NCBI RefSeq assembly: GCF_000334215.1
Contig: NZ_AMQY01000010.1
Coordinates: forward strand, 124,001-188,000
Direction: 5' to 3'
Source of the DNA: Vreelandella jeotgali Hwa
GTDB taxonomy: Bacteria; Pseudomonadota; Gammaproteobacteria; Pseudomonadales; Halomonadaceae
Length of the DNA stretch: 64,000 bases
Under the pieces are notes generated by a model. It was not told where the DNA came from, did no database searches, and worked only from the letters and a program-made list of their open reading frames with translations. Positions 26,911 through 37,529 of the stretch are shown here, piece after piece. How positions within the stretch are numbered: the first letter of the stretch is position 1; each line of letters begins with the position of its first letter. Position numbers and translations under genes: made by a program.

Positions 26911-27018
26911 GGGCGCCTGAGCCTCTTGGATGCCGTGGTGAAAGGATGATGTTGCGATGCTGCCGGAGGCGTTTGGCTGCCCCTTGGCGGGGTGTTTCGC
27001 CCATTCTGCGGCGCGTCC

Positions 27019-27040
27019 TGTACAAGGGTGATGTTGTACA
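27019..27040. promoter_or_regulatory. TGTACA-N10-TGTACA before the MerR gene (site B)
   Basis: Two perfect TGTACA hexamers 16 bases apart lie about 110-130 bases before the MerR start, followed by a TGTA half-site at 27043. They sit in the only gap before the regulator and the genes it precedes. Similar motifs occur at sites A and C. Autoregulation by the LitR-like protein is the natural reading. Confidence 0.6.
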
Positions 27041-27051
27041 ATGTATGGCGC

Positions 27052-28116
27052 TCAATCACAACCCGTAAGACTCCGGGCCAGGTGCCAGCCCAGGCGGTCG
27101 CCGGACAGCCAGGCATCTTCCACGCGGCCGCCGGCGAGGCTGTCGCCGCACAGCGAAAGACCGGCCGATCCGCTGGCAAAGCCTGCATCGGGCATGGCGG
27201 CCTGGCCCGCCACCGGCTGCGAATAGCGCCAGCGATGCGCGCCGGCGTCCAGCCTTCGGGGCAGGGGCCGGCCGGGAAAAAGCGACTCAAGCGCGTCGAG
27301 CAGCGTATCCGCGACGCGTTCGGGGGCGTCTCCCAGGTGGGTTTCGCTCCAGTCGGTCTGCGCCACCAGGCTAACGCTCTCGGGCTGGTCGCCGCGCCCG
27401 GGCTTGGTGTGGTTGCGCGATACCAGGCGCAGCGCCGTATGGTCGACGTGAGCCTGCTGCCAGTCGGCGTCGACCCCCGCGGGCTTGGGCAGTGGGGCGT
27501 CGAAAATGGCCCAGCCGGCCCAGCAGGCGCGCTGTTCCAGCTGCCGGCAGAGCTGCCCCAGGGCGTTATCCAGGGGCTGTACCAGCGGCTCGGCCTGGGG
27601 CGGCGGCACCGCTACCACAACGTCTGTATAAGGCTCGAAGATGTCGCCCGCTTCGCTGTGCAGCCTCAATGCCCCGGCGGTGCCCTCGACGGCGGTAATA
27701 CGTGTGTGGCTGTGCAGACTGGCGTGGGCCTGCTCAAGCCGGCCGGCGAGGTGACGCGTGATCGCGCTCATGCGCGGCGCGCCGCTGAAGCGCTCGCGGC
27801 CGTCTTCCAGGGACTGCCAGCCGTCAGGCCCGGCGCGCCAGGTGCTCACCGGCCAGGGCGCAGCGCAGCCGGCGCTGATCCAGCTTTCCAGCTCGGCGCT
27901 GAAAGCCGGCGTCCGGGCGCTGAATGCCTGGGCGCCGAGATCCACCACGGCATTCGGCCGCCGCCGGCTGGACATGCGCCCGCCGGGGCCGCGCGCCTTG
28001 TCGAACAGCGTGACCGCCAGCCCCGCATCGGCAAGCGCCCGGGCACAGGCCAGGCCGGCGATACCGGTTCCGATAATGGCGACAGAGGCGCCGGCGGCGT
28101 CAGCGGGTTGGGTCAT
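27052..28116 (-). CDS. Renalase-like NAD(P)/FAD-dependent oxidoreductase
   Basis: 354 residues. The FAD-binding motif is VAIIGTGIAGLACARAL and the next block is DKARGPGGRMSSRR, as in the renalase-like amine oxidases often found beside LitR and photolyase genes. C-terminal GDSLAGGRVEDAWLSG closes the FAD site. I chose ATG 28116 because CAGGA lies upstream and the dinucleotide motif follows closely; an in-frame ATG at 28215 would add an atypical 33-residue tail overlapping the regulatory region. The substrate is unknown. It is upstream of and on the same strand as the MerR gene. Confidence 0.88.
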   Translation of the reverse strand: MTQPADAAGASVAIIGTGIAGLACARALADAGLAVTLFDKARGPGGRMSSRRRPNAVVDLGAQAFSARTPAFSAELESWISAGCAAPWPVSTWRAGPDGWQSLEDGRERFSGAPRMSAITRHLAGRLEQAHASLHSHTRITAVEGTAGALRLHSEAGDIFEPYTDVVVAVPPPQAEPLVQPLDNALGQLCRQLEQRACWAGWAIFDAPLPKPAGVDADWQQAHVDHTALRLVSRNHTKPGRGDQPESVSLVAQTDWSETHLGDAPERVADTLLDALESLFPGRPLPRRLDAGAHRWRYSQPVAGQAAMPDAGFASGSAGLSLCGDSLAGGRVEDAWLSGDRLGWHLARSLTGCD

Positions 28117-28153
28117 GGCAGTGTCCTGAACCGGCATGGTGGGCGTCACGATA

Positions 28154-28197
28154 TGATACACATTCATGCTAGCAGCATTGAACAGGTTTTGTATAAT
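28154..28197. promoter_or_regulatory. Degenerate TGTATA-type operator region (site C)
   Basis: TGATACA (28154-28160) and TTGTATAAT (28189-28197) flank this gap between the renalase-like gene and the divergent epimerase gene. They resemble sites A and B in sequence but not in spacing. TATAAT at 28192 could also be a plus-strand -10 box, but no good -35 is at the right distance. Confidence 0.35.
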
Positions 28198-28237
28198 GAT
28201 GGGTAAGTTTTGCAATCTGCCTCACCCGGAACGGTGA

Positions 28238-28393
28238 GCGTCGACAACAAGGCGTCAATAACGAAGCCTCGAGAACAACCTTCAATAATAAAGCATCGTT
28301 AATAAAGCGTCGTTAATAAAGCGTCGTTAATAAAGCGTCAATAACGAAGCGCCATAAACAAGGCGTCGTTAAAAAGGCGTCGTTGATAAAAAG
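28238..28393. repeat. 14-bp tandem repeat, about 11 units, before the epimerase gene
   Basis: Eleven units of GCGTCGTTAATAAA type follow each other up to the AAAAAGGAG ribosome binding site of the next gene. Units 6 and 7 are identical, unit 5 differs by one base and the outer units are more diverged; unit 4 is one base short. They are AT-rich, fall in the 5' untranslated region, and would affect leader length if unit number changed. Confidence 0.92.
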
Positions 28394-28402
28394 GAGCCTG
28401 TC

Positions 28403-29329
28403 ATGCGTCTATTGATAACCGGCGGTAGCGGTTTTGTCGGGCAGCGTCTGTGCGCTGCGCTGGCGCGCCAGGGGCATACCCTTCAGGTGGTGTCGCGCAC
28501 CCCGGGGCGTGCTCGGGAGCAGCTTCCGGACGGCTGCGATGTGCGCGACAGCGCCCTGGCGTTTGCCGATACGCCGCCGGACGCCATGATCAATCTGGCC
28601 GGCGAATCCATTGCCGCCAAGCGCTGGAGCGAGGCGCAAAAGCGCGAAATGATCGACTCCCGGCTGCAGGCTACCGGCGAGCTGGCGGCGCTCTGCGAGC
28701 GGCTTCAGGAAGCCGGCAACGCGCTGCCCGAGGTGCTGATCTCGGCTTCGGCGATGGGCTACTACGGCGAGCAGAGCGAGGGCGATCAGCGCGATACGGT
28801 GGTCAGCGAAGAGACGCCGCCCCACGACGAGTTTGCCCACCGGCTGTGCGCGCGCTGGGAAGCCGCCGCCGGCGAGATTGAGGCGCTGGGGGTACGCACG
28901 GCGATCGTGCGCATCGGGCTGGTGCTGGGCGAAGACGGCGGCACCCTGGCGAAAATGCTGCCGCCGTTCAAATGGGGGCTGGGCGGCCGTTTCGGCAACG
29001 GCCGCCAGTTCATGCCGTGGATTCACCGCGATGACCTGGTCGCCGCGATTATCTTTCTGCTGGAGCGCGAGTCCGCCAGCGGGGTGTATAACGCCAGCGC
29101 GCCGCATCCGGCGACCAACGCCGAGTTTACCCGAACGCTGGGCAAGGCGCTGAATCGCCCGGCGGTACTGCCGGTGCCCGCCTGTGTGCTCAAGGCGGGG
29201 CTTGGCGAAATGTCGCGGCTGCTGCTCACCGGCGCGGACATGCGCCCGGTGCGCCTGCAGCAGGCGGGCTTTACCTTTCGCTATAAAACCCTGGACCGCG
29301 CGCTGGAGGCGATTCTCGCACCGCGCTGA
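28403..29329 (+). CDS. TIGR01777 family NAD-dependent epimerase-like protein
   Basis: 308 residues. N-terminal LLITGGSGFVGQRL is the Rossmann motif of extended SDRs. NLAGESIAAKRWS, SASAMGYYG and PWIHRDDLV are signatures of the TIGR01777 (YfcH) group, with a C-terminal DUF1731-like end. The biochemical function is unknown. AAGGAG eight bases before the ATG is fed by the end of the tandem repeat array. Divergent from the renalase-like gene and converging on rapA. Confidence 0.93.
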   Translation: MRLLITGGSGFVGQRLCAALARQGHTLQVVSRTPGRAREQLPDGCDVRDSALAFADTPPDAMINLAGESIAAKRWSEAQKREMIDSRLQATGELAALCERLQEAGNALPEVLISASAMGYYGEQSEGDQRDTVVSEETPPHDEFAHRLCARWEAAAGEIEALGVRTAIVRIGLVLGEDGGTLAKMLPPFKWGLGGRFGNGRQFMPWIHRDDLVAAIIFLLERESASGVYNASAPHPATNAEFTRTLGKALNRPAVLPVPACVLKAGLGEMSRLLLTGADMRPVRLQQAGFTFRYKTLDRALEAILAPR

Positions 29330-29351
29330 GCCCAGGCCCTACGCCAGCGCC

Positions 29352-32315
29352 TTACGTCTGACCCTCGGCATCCACCGTGATGATCACCCGCACGGCGTCT
29401 AGGCGCAGGCGGGTGGCGTCAATCGCCTCGCTCAGGGCGTCGCGCTCGCGGGTCAGCGCCTCCAGCTCGGCATCGCGCACCGCCGGGTTGTGTTCGGCCA
29501 GCGCCGCGAGGCGCGTGAGCTCGCCGTCCAGCTGGTCGCGCATGCGCGCATTGGCGGCGTCGACCATGCCCGCCAGCTCGCGTTCGGCTTCGCTTTCTCC
29601 CCGGGTCATCAGCTGGCGCAGCTGATCCTGGCGGCTTTTGATCAGATCCCTTGCCAGGGACTTCTTGACCTTTTGGAGGTTTTTGCCCAGCCCGGTAAAC
29701 GAGATCCTGTCGCTTAAGTTGGCGCCGGATTCGTCGAGCAGCACACGCACCGCGGTGGGCGGTAGAAAGCGGTTGAGGTGCAGCCGCCGGGGGGCCGGGC
29801 AGTGGGTGCGAAATATCAGCTCGGTCATGAGCCGGCCGCCGGGAATCGACGGGTGCTTGAACAGCGCCACGGCGGTATTGCCCATGTTGCCGTCGACAAT
29901 GCGGCCCATCATCTCGCGCAGCAGCGGGTGCTCCCAGGACAGCCGTTGAACGTCGTCCCGGGCCAGCGCGAGGTCGCGCCGGTAGGTAGCGGTAAAGCCG
30001 TCTTCGCCCTTCGCCAGCCCGGGCAGGCCGTCCAGCATTTGCGCGCCGGGCTTGAGGTGCATCAGGCCCTGGCCGAGGTCCTGGCTGTCGACGCCGAAGA
30101 TATCCAGCGCGCGCTCCACGTAACGCGGCAGCGCAGTATCGGCGTCGAGCTCGCGGACGCTTTCAATGATGCGCTCGGCGCGCGCCGGGCGGCAGGCATT
30201 GAGCTCCAGCAGGCGGTTGCGTCCGGCATCGCGCTCGGCGCGTTTGGCGGTGTACAGGGCGTGGGTTTCGGCAATCAGGCTGTCGAGCTCGTCGTCGTCC
30301 AGCAGGGCATCGGCCAGCGCATCGCCGAAGGCGTCGAACAGCTCGTTGCCTACGCCGTGGGGCGTGCTGAATGCGTCCATGCCTTCGTGGTACCAGCGCA
30401 TCAGCCGCGCGCCGGGGCTGGAGTCAAACAGCGGTACGTGGATGTTGATGGCGTGCTGCTGGCCGATGCGGTCGAGCCGGCCGATGCGCTGCTCCAGCTG
30501 GTCCGGGTGCTGGGGCATGTCGAACATGACCAGGTGGCGGCAGAACTGGAAGTTGCGGCCTTCGGAGCCGATTTCCGAACAGGCCAGCACCTGGCAGCCG
30601 TCTTCCTCGGCGGCGAAGGCGGCCGCCGCGCGATCGCGTTCGATCAGCGAGAGGTCTTCGTGGAAGACCGGCGCGTGGTAGCCGCCCAGGCTGCGCAGCC
30701 CTTCGGCCAGGCCTTCGGCGGTCTCGCGGTGGTGGGCGATGACCAGCACCTTTTCGCCGGCAAAGCCGCTATCGCTATCGTCGCTCAGGCGTTCCAGCAG
30801 CCACTGGACGCGCGGATCGATGTGCCACCAGGCTTCCTGGTTGAGCGGGTCGCCGGTCAGTTCGCGGTACATGGCATCCGGGTAGATAAGCACGTCCGGG
30901 TGGTCCATGCCGGTTTCGATCAGCAGCTCGTCGAGGTAGTCCTCGTCGCGCTCCAGCCGGCGCAGCACCCGGCGGTAGGCCGAGGGCTGTTCGAGCGTGG
31001 CGGTGTGCAGGCGCCGCTCGGGGAAGCCGCCCACGTGGCGGCGGCTGTTGCGAAACATGACCCGGCCGGTGCCGTGGCGGTCGAGCAGCGCATCGCGCAG
31101 CCGATGTCGGGCGCTCTCCTGCTGTTCGGCATCGACCCCGGTGCCGGTCAGCGTCGCCAACAGCGCCTGGCTGTCGTGGTCGTCAATTACTGCTTCGATC
31201 CTGGTCTGGGCGTCAGCGCTGCCGGGCAGGGCGTCCAGCGCTTCGATGGCGGCGGCGACCTCGGCGTAGTGGCGCTCTTCTTCCCTGAATCGGGCCAGGT
31301 CGTGGTAGCGGTCGGGGTCGAGCAGGCGCAGGTGGGCAAAGTGGCTCTCCACGCCCATCTGTTCGGGGGTGGCGGTGAGCAGCAGCAGGGCATCGATCTC
31401 GCCCGCCAGGGCTTCAACGCACTGATAACCCGGGCCGCTGCTCGCTTCGCTCCAGTCGAGGTGGTGGGCCTCGTCGACGATCAACAGATCAAAGCCGGCG
31501 TCGAGCGCCTGCTGCCGGCGCGCGGGATTGGCAAACAGCCAGTCCTGGCTGGCGAGCACCAGCTGGCCGCCAGCGAAGGGGTTGCCGTCATCGAGGCCGT
31601 CTTCGAGGGCATTGCTCTGGCGTTCGTCCAGCAGGGTGACGTTGAGCGCAAAACGGCGCAGCAGCTCCACCAGCCACTGGTGGGTGAGGCTGTCGGGTAC
31701 CAGTATCAGCGCGCGCTCGACGCGCCCGGCGAGCAGCAGGCGGTGCAGAATCAGCCCGGCTTCAATGGTCTTGCCCAGCCCGACTTCGTCGGCGAGCAGC
31801 ACGCGCGGGGCATGACGGCGGGCGACTTCGTCGGCGATGTAGAGCTGGTGGGGAATCAGGTCGATGCGCGGCCCGGCCAACCCCAGCGCCGGGTGCTTTT
31901 CGGTGCGCTGATAGTGGTGCAGGGTGCGAAAGCGCAGGTCAAACCAGTCGTTGCGGTCGACCTGGCCGGTGAGCAGGCGGTCGCGCGCCTGGTCGAACTG
32001 CATGCTGTCGGCCAGCCGGGCTTCCGGCAGCTCGCAGTCGTGGCCGTCGGCATCCCTGCCCAGGTAAACAATGAGTCCCTGATGCGTGCGGCTGTCGTGT
32101 ACGGTCATCTGCCAGCCGTCCGCGGCGGTGATACGGTCGCCGCTGCCGAAGGCAACCCGGGTCAGCGGGGCCTGGCGGGTGTTGTAGGTGCGGGTTTCCT
32201 GGCTGGCGCTGAACAGGATGGTCACGCTGCGGGCGTCGCAGTTGAGCACGGTGCCAAGCCCGAGTTCGGCTTCGCCGTCGCTGATCCAGCGCTGGCCGGG
32301 AGAAAATTCGCTCAT
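29352..32315 (-). CDS. rapA: RNA polymerase-associated protein RapA (HepA)
   Basis: 987 residues, near the usual 968 of E. coli. N-terminal Tudor-like domains (SPGQRWISDGEAELGLG) are followed by the SWI2/SNF2 ATPase core: LADEVGLGKTIEAG (Walker A), DEAHHL (Walker B), LLLTATPEQ, and in lobe 2 SEIGSEGRNFQF and RIGRLDRIGQ. It helps recycle RNA polymerase stuck after transcription, especially at high salt. The gene stands alone between the epimerase and a thioredoxin-like gene. Confidence 0.97.
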   Translation of the reverse strand: MSEFSPGQRWISDGEAELGLGTVLNCDARSVTILFSASQETRTYNTRQAPLTRVAFGSGDRITAADGWQMTVHDSRTHQGLIVYLGRDADGHDCELPEARLADSMQFDQARDRLLTGQVDRNDWFDLRFRTLHHYQRTEKHPALGLAGPRIDLIPHQLYIADEVARRHAPRVLLADEVGLGKTIEAGLILHRLLLAGRVERALILVPDSLTHQWLVELLRRFALNVTLLDERQSNALEDGLDDGNPFAGGQLVLASQDWLFANPARRQQALDAGFDLLIVDEAHHLDWSEASSGPGYQCVEALAGEIDALLLLTATPEQMGVESHFAHLRLLDPDRYHDLARFREEERHYAEVAAAIEALDALPGSADAQTRIEAVIDDHDSQALLATLTGTGVDAEQQESARHRLRDALLDRHGTGRVMFRNSRRHVGGFPERRLHTATLEQPSAYRRVLRRLERDEDYLDELLIETGMDHPDVLIYPDAMYRELTGDPLNQEAWWHIDPRVQWLLERLSDDSDSGFAGEKVLVIAHHRETAEGLAEGLRSLGGYHAPVFHEDLSLIERDRAAAAFAAEEDGCQVLACSEIGSEGRNFQFCRHLVMFDMPQHPDQLEQRIGRLDRIGQQHAINIHVPLFDSSPGARLMRWYHEGMDAFSTPHGVGNELFDAFGDALADALLDDDELDSLIAETHALYTAKRAERDAGRNRLLELNACRPARAERIIESVRELDADTALPRYVERALDIFGVDSQDLGQGLMHLKPGAQMLDGLPGLAKGEDGFTATYRRDLALARDDVQRLSWEHPLLREMMGRIVDGNMGNTAVALFKHPSIPGGRLMTELIFRTHCPAPRRLHLNRFLPPTAVRVLLDESGANLSDRISFTGLGKNLQKVKKSLARDLIKSRQDQLRQLMTRGESEAERELAGMVDAANARMRDQLDGELTRLAALAEHNPAVRDAELEALTRERDALSEAIDATRLRLDAVRVIITVDAEGQT

Positions 32316-32459
32316 GGTGCCTCGGAGGATGCAGTCGGTCAGGGAGGCGCCGCCGGTAAAACGCCGGCCGCGCGCCAGGGGCGGGGGATTCTAACGCAAA
32401 GCGGCAGGCGGATTAAGGTGCCCGGTGCGCTTTGCCCGCCGCAGGCACCGCTCGATGTA

Positions 32460-33080
32460 TCAGTCGTCCAGCCAGCCAGTCAGCGTGGCGCGGCTCAGGC
32501 GGCCCCTATGGCGCTTTTGTACCCGGCCCCGAGGGTCGAGCAGCAGGGTCAGGGGCAGCCGTGGGGCGTCAAAGCGGGCCATCAGCCGCTGCCGGGGGTC
32601 GCGCAATACGCGGCTGAAAGTGAGCCCCCGGTTGTCCAGGTAGCGCACTATCGGCAGCAGGTCTTCGCCCTGGTTGACGCTGACCACGCGCACGTCGTCG
32701 CGTCGGTCGATAGCGGCGAGCTGCGGCAGGTCGCGCCGGCAGGGCGGGCACCGGGTCGTCCAGAGGTGAATGATCAGCGGCCGGCGGTCGCTCGAAGGGT
32801 CAGCGGCGAGTCGGGAAAGCGCCACGGCGTTGCCGTCGAGGTCTTCCAGCGTCAGCTCGGGAAGGGTGGCCGGTGGCGCGGAGCGGTCGGGCGCCAACAG
32901 CGCGCCGCCCAGCCAGAGCCCGATAACCCCCAGCAACGGCAGCACCAGGCGCAGCGGCATTGACGGTCGGCCGCGCCATGCCGTCAGGGCGTGGTCCAGC
33001 CCGGCGGTGAGAATCAGCAGCGCGCCGGCAAGCAGATAGAGGAGCGGGCGAGAAAGCGGCGTCCAGGCAGGAATGTCCAT
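32460..33080 (-). CDS. TlpA-like membrane thioredoxin
   Basis: 206 residues: two hydrophobic helices in the first 75 residues, then a thioredoxin-like domain with WTTRCPPCRRDLP carrying the redox CPPC. A cis-Pro region reads LPLTLLLDPRG. It would act on disulfides on the periplasmic side of the inner membrane, perhaps in cytochrome c maturation or protein repair. The usual Trp just before the first Cys is Arg here. I start at ATG 33080, where the first helix begins; an upstream ATG would add a polar tail of 44 residues. Confidence 0.82.
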   Translation of the reverse strand: MDIPAWTPLSRPLLYLLAGALLILTAGLDHALTAWRGRPSMPLRLVLPLLGVIGLWLGGALLAPDRSAPPATLPELTLEDLDGNAVALSRLAADPSSDRRPLIIHLWTTRCPPCRRDLPQLAAIDRRDDVRVVSVNQGEDLLPIVRYLDNRGLTFSRVLRDPRQRLMARFDAPRLPLTLLLDPRGRVQKRHRGRLSRATLTGWLDD

Positions 33081-33253
33081 AACGGGGCTTGTCCGGCCGT
33101 CTCCTTCCGTGGTTGTCGGCCGAGCGTCTGCGGCCGGGCGCTGAGCGGGCGTTCCGGGGTATAATCCATCCACCAGACGGATGTGACCCTGCCTTGTGGA
33201 TGACCGTATCATCCCTTGGCAGCCACATCATGCAGCAGCCATTCGGAGAGGCT

Positions 33254-33490
33254 ATGTCACGACCAAGCTACGATCCCTTGCGGGCGCTGGCGATCGGCAC
33301 CCAGGCGGCGGGGTTGATCATGATCATCATGCTGGAAACCCTGCTGGGTGACGCGGCGCGCCCCTGGCAGGGCCTGTGTCTGGCGCTGATGCTGGCCGCC
33401 GCGCTGGGCATCGCCGTGGTGCGGGTCTATCGCCACAAGCGATGGCAGCGCGAGCGCGCACGCCGCCGGCAGGGCGAGGAAACGCCATAG
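33254..33490 (+). CDS. Small membrane protein, unknown function (78 aa)
   Basis: 78 residues with two hydrophobic helices (about 10-27 and 38-57) and a strongly basic tail (HKRWQRERARRRQ). GGAGAGG precedes the ATG at 33254, which I prefer over in-frame upstream ATGs. I do not recognise a family. It is divergent from the thioredoxin-like gene and converges on typA. Inner membrane with the basic tail in the cytoplasm is the expected location. Confidence 0.7.
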   Translation: MSRPSYDPLRALAIGTQAAGLIMIIMLETLLGDAARPWQGLCLALMLAAALGIAVVRVYRHKRWQRERARRRQGEETP

Positions 33491-33515
33491 CGCCCATCGG
33501 GCCGATACGCCAGGC

Positions 33516-33545
33516 AAAAAAACGGCCCGCCGAAAGGCGAGCCGT
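33516..33545 (-). terminator. Intrinsic terminator of typA
   Basis: On the minus strand ACGGCTCGCC-TTTC-GGCGGGCCGT forms a near-perfect stem followed by seven T residues, 20 bases after the typA stop. Confidence 0.9.
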
Positions 33546-33566
33546 GGGACCTGGGCGCTTACCGGG

Positions 33567-35393
<1,827 letters not shown>

Positions 35394-35600
35394 GAAGCGA
35401 TCCTGCTTGAAAAAAATAGGACAGCATTATAGGGGGTTCGGGCACGCTGCGGCTAGCGCTGTGTCGCATTGATCGCCTCGGCGCGTTCGCCGGGTCCGCG
35501 AATATTACCAACGGCGATAGCCCCGGGGACCCGTGGGTAATGCTTTTCGCCGCTGTACGGCATCCGGTAGGATAGGCTTTTTCCCCGGCAGGGCAGGGTC

Positions 35601-36584
35601 ATGACCATTGGTAACCTGATGCGCTTGTTAAGCGACGGCGACGTGCACTCCGGCGAGCAGCTGGGAGAGGCGCTGGGTATTTCCCGGGCGGCCGTCTGGA
35701 AGCAGTTGAAAAAAGTGGAGGCCTCCGGCATCGGGCTGGAAGCGGTCAAGGGGCGCGGTTACCGTTTGATGCAGGCGCTCACGCCGCTGGATGGCGCCCG
35801 CATCGTGGAGCAGCTGCCCGCCGACGCGCGGCGCCGGCTGGTTCGGCTGTTCGTCGAGGACACGCTGCCCACCAGCAATGAGTTTATTCGCCAGCGTTTC
35901 GGCCAGGGCGCCGGGCACGGCGAAATCTGCTTTGTCGAACAGCAGACGGCCGGGCGCGGTCGCCGCGGCCGCCGCTGGGACACGCCCTGGGGGCAAAGTC
36001 TGATGCTCTCGGTGGGCTGGCGTTTTGACAGCGGCGTGGCGGCGCTGGAGGGGTTGAGTCTCGCCGTGGGCGTCGTCGTCTCCCGAGTGCTCGAGGAGCA
36101 CGGTGCCCGGCCGCAGCTGAAATGGCCCAACGATATTCTGCTCACGACCCCCGACGCCACCCTGGCCAAGCTCGCCGGGATTCTGGTGGAGGTGACCGGC
36201 GATGCGGCGGGGCCCTGCGACGTGGTGATCGGTATGGGCATGAATCTGTCGCTGACCGACGCCATCCGCGAGGCCATCGGCCAGCCGGCCGCGGCCCTGG
36301 CGGATGTCTGCCCGAACCTTGACCGCAACGCCCTGGCGGCCGATCTGGCGGCCGGGCTGCTGGCGATGCTCGACGGTTTCGAGGACGCCGGATTCGGCGC
36401 CTGGCAGGACGCCTGGAATCGCCGTCACGCCTACGCCGGCCAGGCGGTCGACGTCACCGTGGGTAACGCGCAGAGCGCAGCGGTGGCCGGGGAGGCCGAT
36501 GCCGACGGCAATCTCTGGGTCTGCGAGAAAGGCCGTGACCGGCGGTTGGCCGGGGGAGAAATCAGCGTGCGCAGGCAGCCATGA
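35601..36584 (+). CDS. birA: Biotin-acetyl-CoA-carboxylase ligase / biotin repressor
   Basis: 327 residues. The N-terminal winged helix (LMRLLSDGDVHSGEQLGEAL, AAVWKQLK) is the DNA-binding repressor part. The central domain has EQQTAGRGRRGRRW and KWPNDILL, the biotinyl-5'-AMP and substrate site. A C-terminal SH3-like domain follows. It attaches biotin to AccB and represses biotin genes. Its last four bases overlap coaX (ATGA), a frequent birA-coaX pairing. Confidence 0.96.
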   Translation: MTIGNLMRLLSDGDVHSGEQLGEALGISRAAVWKQLKKVEASGIGLEAVKGRGYRLMQALTPLDGARIVEQLPADARRRLVRLFVEDTLPTSNEFIRQRFGQGAGHGEICFVEQQTAGRGRRGRRWDTPWGQSLMLSVGWRFDSGVAALEGLSLAVGVVVSRVLEEHGARPQLKWPNDILLTTPDATLAKLAGILVEVTGDAAGPCDVVIGMGMNLSLTDAIREAIGQPAAALADVCPNLDRNALAADLAAGLLAMLDGFEDAGFGAWQDAWNRRHAYAGQAVDVTVGNAQSAAVAGEADADGNLWVCEKGRDRRLAGGEISVRRQP

Positions 36585-37420
36585 TTCTCGATCTGGATAT
36601 TGGCAACACGCTGTCGAAGTGGCGTCTGAAAGACACCGCCAGCAGCGAAATCCGCTCGCGCGGGGCCGTCTGGACCCGGGAGGAGTGGCGTCCGGGGGCC
36701 GACATTCCCGATCTCGACGTGGTCGAAGCCGTGCGCATTTCCAGCGTGGCGCGCCGCGCCGTGCTGGATGAAACGGTAGAGCTGCTGCGCTGCCGCGTGC
36801 CCCGGGTTTATGTGGGGCGCTCAACCCGCGAAGCGTTGGGGGTCACCAACGGCTACCGCGAACCCTGGCGGCTGGGGGTGGACCGCTGGCTGGGCGCACT
36901 GGCCGGCTATCAGCTGGCGGGCGGCTGCTGCGCGGTGGACTGCGGCAGCGCTATCACCGTGGATTTTGTGCTGCCCGGCGGCACGCATCTGGGCGGCTAT
37001 ATCATGCCCGGACTGCGGCTGATGAAGGAAAGCTTAAAGCTGGGCACACGCAACGTCTCCATCGATTCGGAAGATGCCGCCGATACCCTGCTGACGCCGG
37101 GGCACTCCACCGTGGACGCGGTCAATCACGGTATTTTCATGTCGGCGACCAGTGCCGTGCAGCGCATGTACAGCGAAGTCTGCGACCAGCACGGCGTGGC
37201 GCTGCCGCTATTACTTACCGGCGGCGATGCCCGGGTGGTGTCGCGCGGGCTGCCCGTGCCCCACGCCGTCTGGCCGGATATGGTCTATGGCGGCCTGGAA
37301 GCGCGCTTTCCGCTGACCATGCCCGAGCGTGCGGGCAAGATGACCGGCGCACCGGGCGTACCCGATACCCTCGCGCTGGAAAAAATTCGTGGCGGGCTTG
37401 CGTTGTCGATGCTGCTTTGA
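36581..37420 (+). CDS. coaX: Type III pantothenate kinase
   Basis: 279 residues with the ASKHA-fold signatures of CoaX: LDIGNTLSKWRL (phosphate 1), RWLGALAGY, DCGSAITVDFV (catalytic Asp region), GGYIMPGLRLM and LTGGDA. It phosphorylates pantothenate, the first step of coenzyme A synthesis, in the cytoplasm and usually needs a monovalent cation. Translationally coupled to birA. Confidence 0.96.
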   Translation: MILDLDIGNTLSKWRLKDTASSEIRSRGAVWTREEWRPGADIPDLDVVEAVRISSVARRAVLDETVELLRCRVPRVYVGRSTREALGVTNGYREPWRLGVDRWLGALAGYQLAGGCCAVDCGSAITVDFVLPGGTHLGGYIMPGLRLMKESLKLGTRNVSIDSEDAADTLLTPGHSTVDAVNHGIFMSATSAVQRMYSEVCDQHGVALPLLLTGGDARVVSRGLPVPHAVWPDMVYGGLEARFPLTMPERAGKMTGAPGVPDTLALEKIRGGLALSMLL

Positions 37421-37529
37421 CAGAATGCGCCGCGTTCGAGGGCAAAAGGCAGGCCGGCAACGGCTGCGCAACAGGTCATCGACGGTTCAGTAGCCGAGAC
37501 GTAAGATTCGGATTCAATGAGCCGACTTG

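Noticed and set aside
29778..32963. 1061-codon plus-strand frame opposite rapA
   Set aside because: Same antisense effect; rapA on the minus strand has all SWI2/SNF2 motifs.
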